In this document: positions 26,478 through 41,400 of the stretch, in pieces
Position numbering within the stretch: position 1 is the first letter of the stretch
How the letters are laid out: each line of letters opens with the position of its first letter
Assembly (NCBI GenBank): GCA_932294295.1
Contig: OW028584.1
Span: 22,227,638 to 22,291,637 of the forward strand
DNA: 64,000 nt
Direction: 5' to 3'
Source: Alitta virens
Lineage: Eukaryota; Annelida; Polychaeta; Phyllodocida; Nereididae
The notes under the pieces: model-generated
Told to the model about the DNA's origin: nothing
Databases searched by the model: none
Seen by the model: only the letters and a program-made list of their open reading frames with translations
Program-made: the position numbers and the translations under genes

Positions 26478-29400
26478 GCTGTCTGTCTGTCTGCCTGTCT
26501 ATCTGGCTGTCTGCCTGTCTGTCAGTCCTTATAAACATATGCATTTAACCCGGGAATTGAAACAACTGATTTGTCACCACAAGTCATTTTGGGCATATGA
26601 AATAAGGTCTAACTGCTGATTATCATACTCAACCTAGAAAGTTTACCTATTGCTCTGAGTGGGTAATAACCAACAAAAAATGTTAGTTAACTCCCTTGTG
26701 TGAGCAGAAAGTTCCTTAATGGCATAATAAAAGTTTTGGTGAGTGATATAACCAACAAAAATGTTAGTTTACTCCCGACTATGATGATATAACTATTACT
26801 TATGAAAAGAATGTGTATGATTAATAATTAAATTACTTACCCCAAGTGGCATAAATGTAGAACAGTCATTTGATACTGCAAGTTCATAGCTTTCCATAAA
26901 CTGGGTTTCAGTATTACCTTCGAATGCCATGGCATACACATCATGTTGAATCAGGAGATTAACATCTAAATATGGTTTCAAATTAAGAGCGGCAGACCAA
27001 TACGATCCAATCTTGTTCACTGCAGAAGTTTTCCCTGAAATTAAATGGATGACAAAATAATTAGACAACAGAGAGATATTTCGTAACAGAGAGAGGTCAG
27101 TTCTGACCTATGATTTGTCATTCGTATAGGATAAGAGTCACTGAAAGATGTACAGCTATTTGCCAGATATGTTTTTTTTTTTTTTTTTAAGATATATTGC
27201 TAATTAATGTAATATAAAGTGATAATTAATGACACAGTAAACAACAACAAGAACTGATGGCTACATTTATGGCCTATACTTTATTATTAGGCACCAAAGG
27301 ATAAAAGGGCAAATGATGAATATTTAAAATAAGCACATGTATGATAAATATATAAGCATCTAAAAGCATCTATTAGTAAGCCAACACAACGGAGGGATGG
27401 ATGCTGTGAGGGGGGATATATATAAACTTAACTGTCATCTTTATAATGTAATTTAGACCCTAAACAAAGTATGCAGAGCAAAACTATCAAAGCCTAAAAG
27501 CCTGCAGGTAGCAACAAATTCAGATTCACTGCTGTTTGATATCTTTTTCAGACACAAGATCACAACAAGTGACAATTTCAAATGCACGTAAGAAATACAC
27601 ACGTCCTGATCCACATTAAAGTCTGATAAGTAATAGTTATATCCCAAATAGGAGGGAGTTAACTAACATTTTTGTTGGTTATATATAGACGGGAGGCGGA
27701 GGGATATAAACAACACAAATAGTAACTATGGGGGATATAAGCTTAAACTCCGTTGGGCATATTTACTAATTTGTTTGATTGTTTGTTTTCTGCCTGGATT
27801 ATGCAAGACAAGTTCAGTTTGCACTCAGGAGGGAGTTATATCTCTCTCAGTACAATAGGAAAACAGTCTTGGTGGAATATAACTAAATAAGGAGTGTTGA
27901 ATTCCTTTAGTAACAGATAGATAACCAGTGGACAAAAAGTGGACACAAAATTAGGAGGAAATGGAGATAATGACATGGAGTAGAGTTCAAACATACCAAG
28001 TCTCGCCGCCCATGGTGGATAATACACTGTCGCTGTTTGTGTGTGCTTATTTGCTGAAATCTGGTAATCCTGAATGAATTCATCCTCCATACCCAAACTG
28101 TATTGAAGAACATCATCTGATAAAAAAAAAGAAGGGAAAATTGCATTTACAAACATTTGGTATATTAATGGAAATTGCGCTTCACTCTACATTCGAAAAA
28201 ATTGGGGACAAATTTGGTTTTCAAAAAACCAGAGGATTTAAAAAACCTGAAAAAGGTTATACACAGTCAAATTTATTTCACAAAATTCCATTGGACGCTT
28301 TGATTTTTCAAATAACCATCGGGATATTTCAGTGTTTACACTTTGTAATTCAGGATTATCCACACAGTGATGCAATCAGTTTATATTTTTGTTATTTTGT
28401 AACAGACATTTAATAACATGTTTTGCTTGTTTACTCCTCTAAAGTAAATTAATCAATTTCTCTTATAGTCAAAAGGCTGGAATATGGTATTAAAGATCTA
28501 AAAATGAAATTACAGAATAATTAGATGTTCATGTGTTCAGTTTACGCAATTCTTGTTCTGACAAGCAGGCAATTCATAAAAATTGCCTGAACTCAAAAAA
28601 ATATGAATCCACTTCTCTTTTCTTTATAAGAGAAGATTTCTTAAGTCTATACTAAGCCTATTGGCTACATAGTTAAAACCAATCCTTTTGTTTAACTTGG
28701 TAAGCTAGCAAAGAATGTCAAAAATTAGGTTGCTGGGCTGTTAGGTGACAGCACACAGTGTATATATATATATGGGCTAATGCTGCTTTCAGTGAGTAAA
28801 AGGTTTCTGAATCGTAGAATATTTTGAAAGTGGCTTGTAAGACGTAGGTATTCTACCTAGCTGCATATCCATTGACTGTGCATGCCTTAAGATTTTAGAG
28901 TAAAATTCTTTCTAAAATTTGTTATGACAATTAAAACAGGCTTTCATATGTGTCATGATGTAACTAATTAATGTTGTCAAAGGTTTACCTACTGCATCTC
29001 TCTCATTGGAATATCATTGTGTAATGACACAATATATATATGTAATGGTTGGTAACTTTTGACAACTGTAAGACTCCTGTGTAAATTTAAATATGGTCCA
29101 GCAAATTGGCTGCTTCTGGCATCAGACATAGTACACTCCTGGGCAAAAATAAATAAATGAGGCAAGCCGATGTGTATCAGTATGCTTGCAGCAAAAACTC
29201 GCTTTTGGCAACAGAATATATGAAACTTTTGCAATAAGGGCTTTTATACTGCCTTGGAAAACTGTTTCCTTTTTAACTCAGTCAAAATTTATCCTTTCAG
29301 GATGATGCTGTCATTAGTCGAACAGCAAAAATGGGTTTTAGTGTGACATAACAATTCAGTTTATTTTAGCTTGGACAGAGGGCAGATCTGAACTAGTTAG

Positions 29401-32400
29401 GATGTTTTGGGCACTCAACAGAGACAGGCTAGTAGAGGGAAAGAAAGTTTTAATTGGAATACATCCGGAAAGTCTGTTACTGGTGGAAAAACACAAAATG
29501 TGACAGACTAGTTTTTCATTTTACTAAAACCATTAGAAAAGTTCAAAAATGTAACTGTGTTTTCCTGAGGTTTTAGTTTTAAAAGTAGTTTTGAAATACC
29601 ACTCCTCGGCACTTTCTTTCTTGTTTTCTTTTCAGACATTAAAAAGCCCTCCAAATGCACAACTGAAAAGTTTCCTTTAACCCTTTCTTGTGGTGTGCCT
29701 ATGACATATTATTGAAGTTGAAATGAAATTGGTAGATGCCAAAGTGAACCAAGTAATTAAATGAGGCCAAAACGTATTTGTCTCATTTTTGCTGTGTGAA
29801 TTGGCACAGTATCTTCATGAAATGTTAAAGTTTAACTGTTGTCATCAGAAAACAGTATTTCAGGGTTGAACAAGACTTTCAAGCATTCTGTTGCAATTAA
29901 CATACTGATAGTGATATACATTGACTTGTATAATTATTTTACCCCAGAGTATACATTTATTAAAATATTCATTGGACTTTTTTTTGTTTGCCGTGAGAAT
30001 TATTTTACAGACTCTTTTTTTGCTGAATGTAATGGCGAAATACTAACGAGCGTGTAATATGTCATCTACGATCATTTTAAAACTGTAAAGAGGTAGGATG
30101 AGAAAACTTTGCCTAAGATTACCTTTAACAGCTGTCTGATTGGAAGGGCATCCAAATACCCCAAAACGCAATGCAACCAAAGACTGACTTGTCTTTGGAA
30201 GTACACGTATGTATCTTGCCAGGACTGGTGCATCCAAAAAACTCATATGAGGCATTTCCAGGTTCCAGGGACCTATGAAAGACTGAAATATATTGTTTCA
30301 TTAAGACTTCTTTTACTTCAGAATCTGTAGAAGAGCATTACACACAAAACTTATATATGGCATCAAAATGATTAGATGAATTTCGGAATACAGTTTTAAA
30401 TGTTTTTTAAAGTTGTCCAATCCAGGAAACAGTGTCCACGATTGGACCGCCGATTCCTCAATTGAACCACCATCATTTCACCCTCAAATATTCACATTGC
30501 TAGTGCAGAAATTTAGATTAGCTAAACTACCACCACACCAGTTTATTCTAATAAACATGTAGAAATATGGAATCCAATGTTAAATCAGGAAAAATGTTTT
30601 ACAATTTGCTGCTGAGTATCATGATTAAAAGTTTCCAAATTGGATCACTTCCTAAAAAAAAAATTGTTATTCTCATTATCTTATAGGTTATTTTGAAATT
30701 ATTTACACAGATTTGTGTACAATCATAAGGACTCTAAGGAATATAATTATCAGTGGCTTCTGGTCCAATAATATTGCAGCAATGTTATTGGTCAAATTGT
30801 GAAAAATAGCAAAGCCAACATTTTGAAATGTGCCCCCCTAGTGCTTACATTTTGTGATTGTGGTAAAAATGTAAAAATATTACCATGTATATATCTCACT
30901 CAAGAATGTCAGCTTTGCAATCTAAACCACAGGGAAAGTTTCCATCAGTTCATTTATTTTTTGTTAAATTAGATCAGAGCTGCTGTAATCAGAGTATATT
31001 GAATAATTTCCGAAATACTTGAAACAACTTCCAAGGGTCCATAAAATATGCATAAAAATATTTCAAATGACCACATGATGCAATTATACCATTTCAAAAT
31101 GAGTATTGCAAGTGACCCAATTCAGGCACAGGTCCAATCCCGGCAACTCTCCCGAACCAATTTTTTAAAAACTTTGTCACATGATACTTTTGCTAACAAA
31201 ATTTAAATAAATTGTTTAGAGAATTTGCAATAAACAAGTAAATCTAAGTAATTCCAGTTTTTTTCAATGGTTTCAGGTGAAATATTACAAGGTCTTGGTA
31301 CCTTTAAGCTTGTGTTTTTGTCTAACAGCATTATTGCCTCTGACATATCTATAAAATAATACAAAAAAAGGGAAAAATCTGTAGCTACTATGGCATCTTA
31401 TCTTCAACCTGCTTCCACTAAGGTTTGCTGCATAAAAGCCGTATGTTTTATCATTGATTACTGTTTTAATTAACATACCTGGCTCAGATGGTCAGGTCTA
31501 GAAATGTATCTCCAATATATCCCATCCAAACTGTAAGTCACATAGTAGTTTGTTATGTAATAATTCGCTCTGATTGTTGGACTCATTGACCAGGCTCCCG
31601 ATCCTTGGATTGACATGGCTCTAATGTCAATTAAGCTGCTGTAATTTAGCTGAAGACAAAGAAGAAGTTTGCTTAGTGATGCACATTATTATTTCCATAT
31701 ATATCCCACAAAACTGATAAATTTATTTTGGCAACTCAATGAGAAATGTTAAGTTTGGTTTTTGATATATAACTATAACTATATCAAGAGCCGTTTTCTT
31801 AAAAATACAATAACTATATCAACGAAGAAGATGCAAGGATGGGCAATCAGATACGCCACAAAGTTGATACAAGAGATAGACTGGTGCTAAGTGACAGTAC
31901 TTAATTTCTCTTTGAAAGAGGTTGTGGCCTAGTGGTCAGCTGTTGACCCAATTGAAACTGCTGATTCTAGACTTTAATCGCCTACATTTTGTATATCTCA
32001 TTTCGGTTATTAGTATACTGTGGCTTAGAAGTTGGAAATTTTACATATATTTATATATATTATATAGCTGATTTCATCTTTTGTTTTTTTTTTCTGTCAC
32101 AAAGACTTTAGTTTGTGTGAAAAGTTTAACAAAATTCACTATCATAGCAGAGTCAGTTTTGGTGACCCGGTGGTGGTGGTGGATTAGGGCTTTACGTCCT
32201 GTATTTCTGCACCTGATGGGCTAATTAGGACAGGCAGGGACCATGACAATGAGTTGAAGGATGAATCACCATCCAACTTAGGCTCGACCGGGTCTGGAAC
32301 CCGGGACCCAGTGGTTGGAAGCCCAGCATGCTACCACTGAGCTAGGCCCCCACCCCTATGGTGACCTTGCCATCTTACTTTTGAACATAAGAGTCCTGAT

Positions 32401-35400
32401 GGCTCTTTGATCATGAAGGTCACATGTTTTTCAACACATACAGCTGTACACTTGCATAAATGGCCCTCCGAGAACAAATTAGGGAACATTCATTTATGGT
32501 GACAATCATGCCCCAGATTAATTGGTTCTTGACACATCACATCAAATGTTTGAAAGTCCAACCCTATATATTGAATTCTGAGGGATGCACAACACTCATT
32601 TGTCTGCTCCAAATGATCCAGCATGCATATTGTCAATGCTGGTCATTATTTCAAGAAACATGGTTATATTGCTGGGTGATCTAATATGTGGTAATTTTTG
32701 GAACATGGCTCAAGTCAGAATTAACTTACCTTCATTTTTTTTATATTTCATAAATTAGCACATTTAAAGATACTTACAATCAAATGATTGGCAATGTTTT
32801 TTGCTGCTCTCCAGTATCCATTGAAAACGCCACTCTTGAATGAAGAATACAAGGCGCCTTCTGTGGGAGTAAATCCAATGGATAATCCTACTGAATCTAT
32901 AGCCTCTGGAGTGATGTATGCATGACATTCTGTTTGGGAAAAATATAATATTATATATACACTTATAGGTATGCTAAATTGCTTTAATATGATGATGAAT
33001 TAGTTTCATTGTAATCGATTATACAAGGTAAAGAATATCAGAGTTAAAGTGGCTATACAAATTACTGAACATATGAGTCAGCTGCAGCGAATACCATGTA
33101 CAGTGGTGGACTAAAGTTTCTGCACACCTTTTAATTGAATAAGATCTTTGTGTCTAGATATGTATGGAATACCTTACCATTGAACTTGATAAGGTCAATG
33201 GCCAATCAAACTGCTTGCAATTGTCCCAGCATAGACATATCAAGAAACATTGTTCATTCAAGAAGTTTGGAAAACTGATTGCCACCGATGTTACCTCATT
33301 CTATGAAACAAGCAGTCCCACATAACAGACCACATCTGCTGGACATTGGCTAAACATTGGTCAATAATAGCCAACATTTGAATGATGTTGACCCAGTCTG
33401 GGAACAGTAGATCAAACATCATGAATAGAGGCTTTTTACAATCAATTTGGCTTGGAAACAGTCTCATTGACTTGGAAGCTACACTCCAGAGGACGTCATG
33501 TGAATCCAGGACTCCCATAGGTTAAGTCCCTCAGCCGATAAGAGTCCCACGTGATGTCCTCTGGAGTATGAGACTAGTTTCCAAGTCAATGAATTTGGAT
33601 GTAAGGTAAAATAGTTGAGCTTACAAACGACTTTTGTTTATCACTTAGAATTCTCTAAAATTAGATGGTTAAATTCCAAAGTGTATTTATTCTAAATCAT
33701 TCTATGGCATACCTTTGCAGTACTTCTGATAGAGTCTCCACCCAGTTGATGGCTTCAGAGGATTCATAGAGGAACTCTTTGTGGAATGTACCTTGCATAC
33801 CTCAGTTGAGAGATGGTAAGATATGGCTTCACAACCAGTTTGACAAGAGTTCAAACACTCTTCCAGAGCTATGTTAGATGTGGATGAAGTTTCAGCCAGT
33901 GTCAGGTCATAATTGTATGAGTAGGCCCACTTCGTTCCACAGGGATCTGTATCTGTTTTAAATAAGTAAAAAATAACACAGTAATAGTCAATTTTGTAGA
34001 TTACAATGAACACAAAATGATGTGCCTGACTAGAGAGATTTTGACAATCAAATAGCATTTCAAGCGGTGATGACGCTCGTCTCTTTGTTCGTATGTTACT
34101 TGCTTTACATTGTCCAGGGTCATTGTTAACTTTCAGGGTCTGCAGAGTTATTACCACAAGTAAACATACAAACTAAATTCATATCATTTTACCACATCAT
34201 GGGGTAATTACTCCATAGACAAACATACAAATATTACAACATGATTGTAATATTCTGTAGAATGTACACTTAGCACAAACCAAATATGGTGAAGATCAGG
34301 GCTTCCAACTAGTATCTATAGCATTCTACCCATAATGGGCTAATTACCTCTAATTACCTCATGGCTTCCATAAGAGTGTTATAACATGATTCCAACATTC
34401 TGTAGAGTACCAGGGTCAAATAACTGTGCAACAGAAGACCTCTTGATCAAGATCATGTCAACTAAAGGCCAAATGCTCCTTCAGGCTCCGTGCAGCATTT
34501 TGTTGACCTTGTTGACCTTGTTGTCTGGTTTCTTAGTACAGTACTGGAGACTTATCTGTCAACTAGCAGCACTGCGTTAAACTAGTCATTGTCCAAAGAG
34601 TTCTAGCATGTATCAAAGACAATTACAATACAATACTTATGTAATAATGTAAAGTTTTCATTGTAAAGTTCAATCTTGTTATATCTATATGTACATCTCA
34701 CAGCATTATCCATAACCAAATGAGCAACACATAGGTATACATGTACGTAAGACTACACAGGATCGAAGATATGGTATACAAATGCTTATAATGCAGAGAC
34801 TCTCAGAATGATGTTCAACATGTTTTATGCTGGATGATGGATGATGACTCGTACATTTATTAGGCATTAATATTCACAAGAAATTTTCCATGGGATTTTA
34901 ACAACTCAGGCTCTTTTGATTTCATGATGGTCTTAAATTTATCTTCATTGTTTATTTGATCAAAGTTATCTGTGAAATCATTTGCTACTTAAAGGAGTTC
35001 CTCACCAAATAAATTTATTATGTGAGCATACTATGAGACAATGTTTTTCATCTTCAATTTTGTGCATATTGCATTTTAGGCATAGCCTCTCAACTGCTGG
35101 TAATATGGAGTTTTCAAGTCTACCTGTTTTAATACATAAATTATGTTAGCTTACTCAAAATCTTGCTATTCTATTATACATTTTTCTGCTTTGGTTTAAT
35201 GATATAAGGTTCTAGCCTATAATCAGTCTTGATGAGTTTGTAAGGGTTAAGTTTTGGCTGTAGTGTGGAATCATTTATTTCAGCTAGTATAGTTTCCTGA
35301 CAATTCGCATAAATTTTAGATTTGAATGTTTTAATAATAGATTCTAGCTCATTATTTGCAAGTCTTAAATGGTCTCTTTGTGGATAATGTTCATTGAGCA

Positions 35401-38400
35401 AATGAATAATTTTCCCAACCAAAGCATTATTATCAGAAGTGTGCAATGCCATATCTTTTTGCTCATTTAAACATTTTTTAAGAATATTATTAGCTGGCAG
35501 TTTATCCAATAGTTGAACATTCTGAACTGTTGTCGTACATGTAATGGGAATCTGCATGACTTTATGTTTCTAGTTTTTAATAGCTCGCTTGGAGCATACA
35601 GAAAGGGACATGGCTGTAGTCAGATGCTTACTTCTGCAGTAGATAATTGGAAAAAGGCACTAGATAATAATGATGTTATTGGTATGATACTAATGGATCT
35701 ATCGAAGGCGTTTGACGCTATTCCACATGACTTATTAATCGCCAAATTGCACACTTATGGGTTCTCTATAACATCACTGAAAGAGTGCAAATAGTAAAAA
35801 TCTAAGATAAAAGAAGTTCATGGAATATTGCAACAAGGGGTATCCCTATAATCAGTCTTGATGAGTTTATAAGTGTTAAGTTTTGGCTGTAGCGTGGAAT
35901 CATTTATTTCAGCTAGTATAGTTTCCTGACAATTCGCATAAATTTTAGATTTGAATGTTTTAATAATAGATTCTAGCTCATTATTTGCAAGTCTTAAATG
36001 GTCTCTTTGTGGACACTTAAGTAGCAGGGCTCATGCTTATGGCCGTTATTATTAAATATTTTTATTAATGATTTATTTATGAATATAGAACAGGCTAAAT
36101 TATTTAATTACGCTGATGACAATACTTTAAGTGTCAGTGGAAATTCATTCGATATTGTTAGATTTCTTAGTTCATGACTCAAAAAATGCAATTCTGTGGT
36201 TCTCAGAAAACTTCATGCAAGCGAAATCCAAGTAAATTTCAAGTTACGTTTTTGAAACCAGCTCGTAATACAATGTCTGTACCAAGCTTATTGCAAATAG
36301 GAGATATTGTAATTGAAGCTAGTAATCAAGTTACCTTACTTGGTGTCTCAATTGACAATAAATTCAACTTTGATTCACATATATTAAACTTATGTAAAAA
36401 AAAAGCTGCTAGGCAATTAAAGATAATTATGAGATTTAAATGTTTACTTAGATTCAAGGAGGAGGACATTTTATTTAAAACTTTTGTACTATCAAATTTT
36501 AACTTTTGTCCAGAAGTATGGAATTTCTGTAGCAAATCGTCAAGTAGAAATATAGAGAAAATTCAAGAAAGGGCACTGAGATTTGTGTTCAGTGATTTTA
36601 AAAGTACCTACTCAGAGCTCCTAAAGAAAAGTGGGTATAAGACTCTACATGTCAACCGATTAAAGACTTTAGCTATTGAATTATTCAAATGTATTCATAA
36701 ATTAAATCCAGCATCCCTAAATAAAGTTTTTACTGCAAAGGAAAGTAATAGGAATCTAAGACATCCATCAATATTGTTTGTACCAAGATTTAATAGAATC
36801 CAATATGGTAAAAATAATTTTTCGTATCATGGCTCTCTATTGCCTAATGAATTGAAAAGAAATGCAGATTAATTTAGTTTTAAAAAGCTGTTACACACAT
36901 GGTGTGCTCTTGTAGTATTTGCCAACTGTGATTGTTTTTAATGTGTCTTACTTGTTGTTTTATTATTGTTTTAGTCACATAATAGCCTTTGTGCTAGTGT
37001 TTATTGTTATTTTATTGTGACTTTAAATAAAGATTTTTATTATCATTTATTATTATGTCTCACCATACACTGCTTGCGATGAGGTTTGTCTTGTAACTCC
37101 TGGCATATTTTTCAGATATTTTAACTGTACCTTTTCTAGGTTTGTGACTGGGCCATATTTCACAATTATCTTCAAAGACTGGTAAAATATATGTGTCATG
37201 AAGTGCAAAGCTTTAATTAGTCCTTCTAACTAATGTGCAGGACTATTCACCTAAATCTAGTTAAATACAGCACAAAACAGTGTTACTAATTTCTCACTTG
37301 TGCACTTCTAAAATTCAGCAGGTATCCCATCTATTTCAGCGGCTGTACTGCATTTAATTTCTTTAGGTGTATAAGAAATTCCTCCTCTGTTATTACACTG
37401 TCACAAATATGAGTAGATAAAGGTGCATCACAGGAACGGGATAATGTTAGGAGAATATTAACAATCAATCTCATATTTTGAAACTTGTTTCAGTTGGATT
37501 GTTTATCTTTGTTTAAATACATAGTCATGTATTACAATTGTAAAATTGTAGCTATAAAATGAAATCCCCTGGTGGCAGACATGCTAGCGCTGTATGCCAA
37601 AGTGTCTGTCTCCAACACCATACTACATTTATTGCAAACAAAAATGTTTATGGTTGGAATAAACACATCTCTCTCCGTCTATATATGTTCATTGTCAAAG
37701 TATTCAATAGAAGAGGGTTGGGACTGTTGTAGAACGTATTCATGAAATGTGTTTAGTTCAGATTCATTGGATTGATTATTGCTACATTTTTTCAGTATAT
37801 TCCAGCATTTCCAATATTCTTTTTGATTACTACAAAGAATATTCTCCAGCTTTTCTCTATTAACTAGTTGAAAATGTCTCTTTTTTCTTTGTGTTGTCTG
37901 TTTACAATCCTTGCATGATTAACATATTCATTTTAATGCTCTTCCAGTGATAAGTCTTTATTTTTTGAGAAATTGTTGACTAGCTTAATTCTTTACTTTC
38001 ATCATCAAACCATTTTTTATTTGGAAATGTGCAATTATGTGATCTGGGCCTCTTTTCATCAAAAGTGGCCTCTGTGCTATCAGTTACGTACCTAAAGACT
38101 CAAATGGCTTAATTAAAGACTCAAGTGACTTAATTAGTGTGTCCTTACTGATATACAGACTTGGTTGCATGGCAAAATATTGACAAAAGCTGCACCACTT
38201 TTGTGAACTCTACAGAATGCACTGAATTTAATGATTGTCCATTCAACTTTCGAAGTGAGCTAAATCCTAGAATAAGCCTTTGGTTCCCAGACTAACAATT
38301 TCGTTTGTGTCTTTAGATGAAACATTATTTTTAAGAATTATAGTGTCCCTGTTCCTGAATATTGTAATTTAGTATTTAGGTAAACTAATTAGTAATTACT

Positions 38401-41400
38401 GTGTCATTCGCTTGACTTTTATGGCCACATCATTGCATGTTTTACACCTTTTTTGGTTGTTTTTTTCAGGTTGATGTCGATAATTTTTTGTGGATTACCT
38501 CGTCAAAAAGTGTTTGTCAGGCCAATTATTGGCAACAAGTGTACTTATGTAGACAACTTATCAAGCAGAGAACAAATTTACACGAAATGGACTCTTTAAT
38601 CACCGAATAGGCTAATGATAATTATTAGGAAATTTAACTAGTGCCTTCAATTACTAAAAATATTTTAAGATTTTCTAGCGCTGAACAGACATTAAAAATA
38701 ACTGGGAAAAAAACACAGCTTTGAAAATTGTTTCCGAAGCAATCTCTTACATCGAATTTCATAGACTTTGAAACCAATTTCATAGACTTTGAAACCAATC
38801 TCATAAACTTAGAAGAAGCTAAACTCAGACAATGTCATATCATGGGAAAGCAGGACGGTCAATGGCTGAGAGATTGTCTTGACCAATTGGGAATCCTAGA
38901 TTCACATGATGTCCTCCCGAGTCGAGCTTCCAAAACTATGAGATTGATTTCCAAGTCAATGAATTTTGCTGTAAAGTGTCAGCATGCCCAGGTAGCATGC
39001 CATATTCGACCAACACTGTTTTAACGTTGTTGTCCCCCAATGTCCAGCCAATGTGGCATATCATAGGAGTCATGTTAGAGCAGAGGCCTAAGTCAGTGGG
39101 ATGCCAACCACTGGGTCCTGGTTCCAATCCAGCCCATGTTGGCCTTGGCACCTGCCAGTCCTAATCAGCCAGATTTGGTGCAAAATTATGGGCAGTAACC
39201 CCTCGCACACAACCACCGTGGATGTCTCTTTGCAAATGGATCCAAAATTAATGAGATGAGTGTGATGACCAAGTGAAGCAGACAAAAAGTTTTCAGTCCA
39301 CATGAAATTGTAATGAATTCTCCCCTCAACTATAGAACATCACCTCTGTTAATGAATTAATAATTTTCTATATTACATAGTATTACAATGCATGTCCTTA
39401 AAGTATATGTACCGGATGGTATTAATCGACAGGGCGGGTATTATCAACACTTAAATTAATTTGTTAATAAAATTGTTAACATTCAAATGTGAGTGTGGAT
39501 AATATCTGCCCTGTCAATAATACCATCCTTTACGGTATTTCCTGCAATATATTATGCTGGGAATTACTCATTCACTAAATTATGGATTGGGCATCAGGAC
39601 ATGGCCATTAGTGCTGGATATTTCACAAATGCATATATTCCAATCCATTTAACACTTCACAACAGTTTCAGAATTGGCATAATTAACGTTTTTTGCGCAT
39701 GTTTGTTGTTATTGTTTACCAGTGCAAACACATAATATTTCCAAATACTCGGTATGGCTTGTATTCAGTTGTAAGGAAAAATTTCAAATCATATTGTGGC
39801 AATTTTAAGGCAATATTCGTTAAATCTAGCAAGACAAATATTTCTGAATATCACTCATTACGCTGCTGCAAGATTTTTTGAGGGCCACATTTCACCTTTG
39901 TGACAATATAATCTGCCATTATGAGACAATATGACCTGCCATATTGAGATAATGCCAGTTAGATAATAATCTGAATGTTGTGAAGAGAATGTTGGCAAGA
40001 AGTTTTGGGAATAACATTGTACAAGGACCCATAATAAATGTCCACTTATTTTTTGTCCATATTTTGACTTAAACAGCTGATAGAACAGTTCTGGGAACCA
40101 AATAACCATAATTTTGCGATATTTTCCCTTGTAATTTCTGCTGCTTCTTTGTGACCATAACAATTGGCTATAATGATGAAAAAAGTGGCAAATATTATCA
40201 TTGCAAAGCTAGGGAACGTTTATCTGTATAGTGAGACTTTTGTATGGGTTAAAAAGTGAGGATGTGACTTTTGGTAACATCTACATCTATTTTGTGCTTA
40301 TCCTTGACATATATGTAAAACGAAGACCATGGACATTTATTTTGGATTATTATTTTTTTTAATAGGAATTGCTGCAATTGGTTTTTAGGGGTTTTATCTG
40401 TCACCTTGTGACTCCATGTTCTACAATATCACAATCTGAATATTGTCAGAATATTCGAATTTTTTAAGTCCACCAAGAGAGAACACTTTTAAAAAGAGAA
40501 TTAAGTCATTTCTAAATATTCAACTCTAACTATATTCATACATCATTATCATCATCACCATCATCACACTGAAATTGAAATTTAACTTGTATATAAATGC
40601 TATTCCTAATAACTTATTTTGTATGCATCTAATAACATAATTTCTGTATATTAGTATATTATCTATATAATTAAGTGTATTCTGTTACCAGTAACAGTAC
40701 TTGCTATATAAATAAGATTTTCTATATATTATCACTATATTGTACTCCTATGTAATATTTGATATAAAAGTAAACACACCAGATGGTGTAAGCCTACCAG
40801 TATTTTTCATTAATAGGTAATATTATGTTTTTATAAAAGCGTGTAATTATTATCTGGTAATAAATTCTTGAATCTTGAAGGCTTTAGGAGAATGCCAAAG
40901 ATGTAAAGATGAAAGAATATGAAACTTTCCCAATTTAAGGCATAGTCCATTACAGATAGCATACCAAATCAGGCTATAAAGTCACTTTCCCTAGCCACTG
41001 TAGTAAAATAATTGTGGTAACCCCTCAATTTGCTACACTGATGATGAGCAGGCAATTGTTGTTGCTGTGAAAAACTTTTTTTTGGACAAATAGACGAATA
41101 TTTTACACCACTAATTTTCCATTTATGTATAAGATAACCTTTGTAAATTAATTTTAATATTTGTGTGTACCTTTCATCAAAGTGTATTTAATAAACATAT
41201 ATATATATATGTATGTATATATATATATACACTAATGGACTTTAAAAACGCATTATCTCGGGTTTGTACAACATGTTTTACCTATGCGTTTTTAAAGTCC
41301 ATTAGTGTATATATAAGTGTGTTTGCCCAGCTAAAGAACTGCAATACAGATTTCTCTCAGACTAACTAAAGACCAATCAGGTTGTCAAAAAATCCCTACT

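Noticed and set aside
26290..26548. ORFs rich in RQTD or LSVC on both strands across 26.4 kb
   Set aside because: Translation of a CTGT microsatellite.
32285..32356. tRNA-Gly gene on the minus strand
   Set aside because: A and B boxes are good, but the anticodon stem pairs poorly and the sequence continues into a SINE tail shared with other copies.
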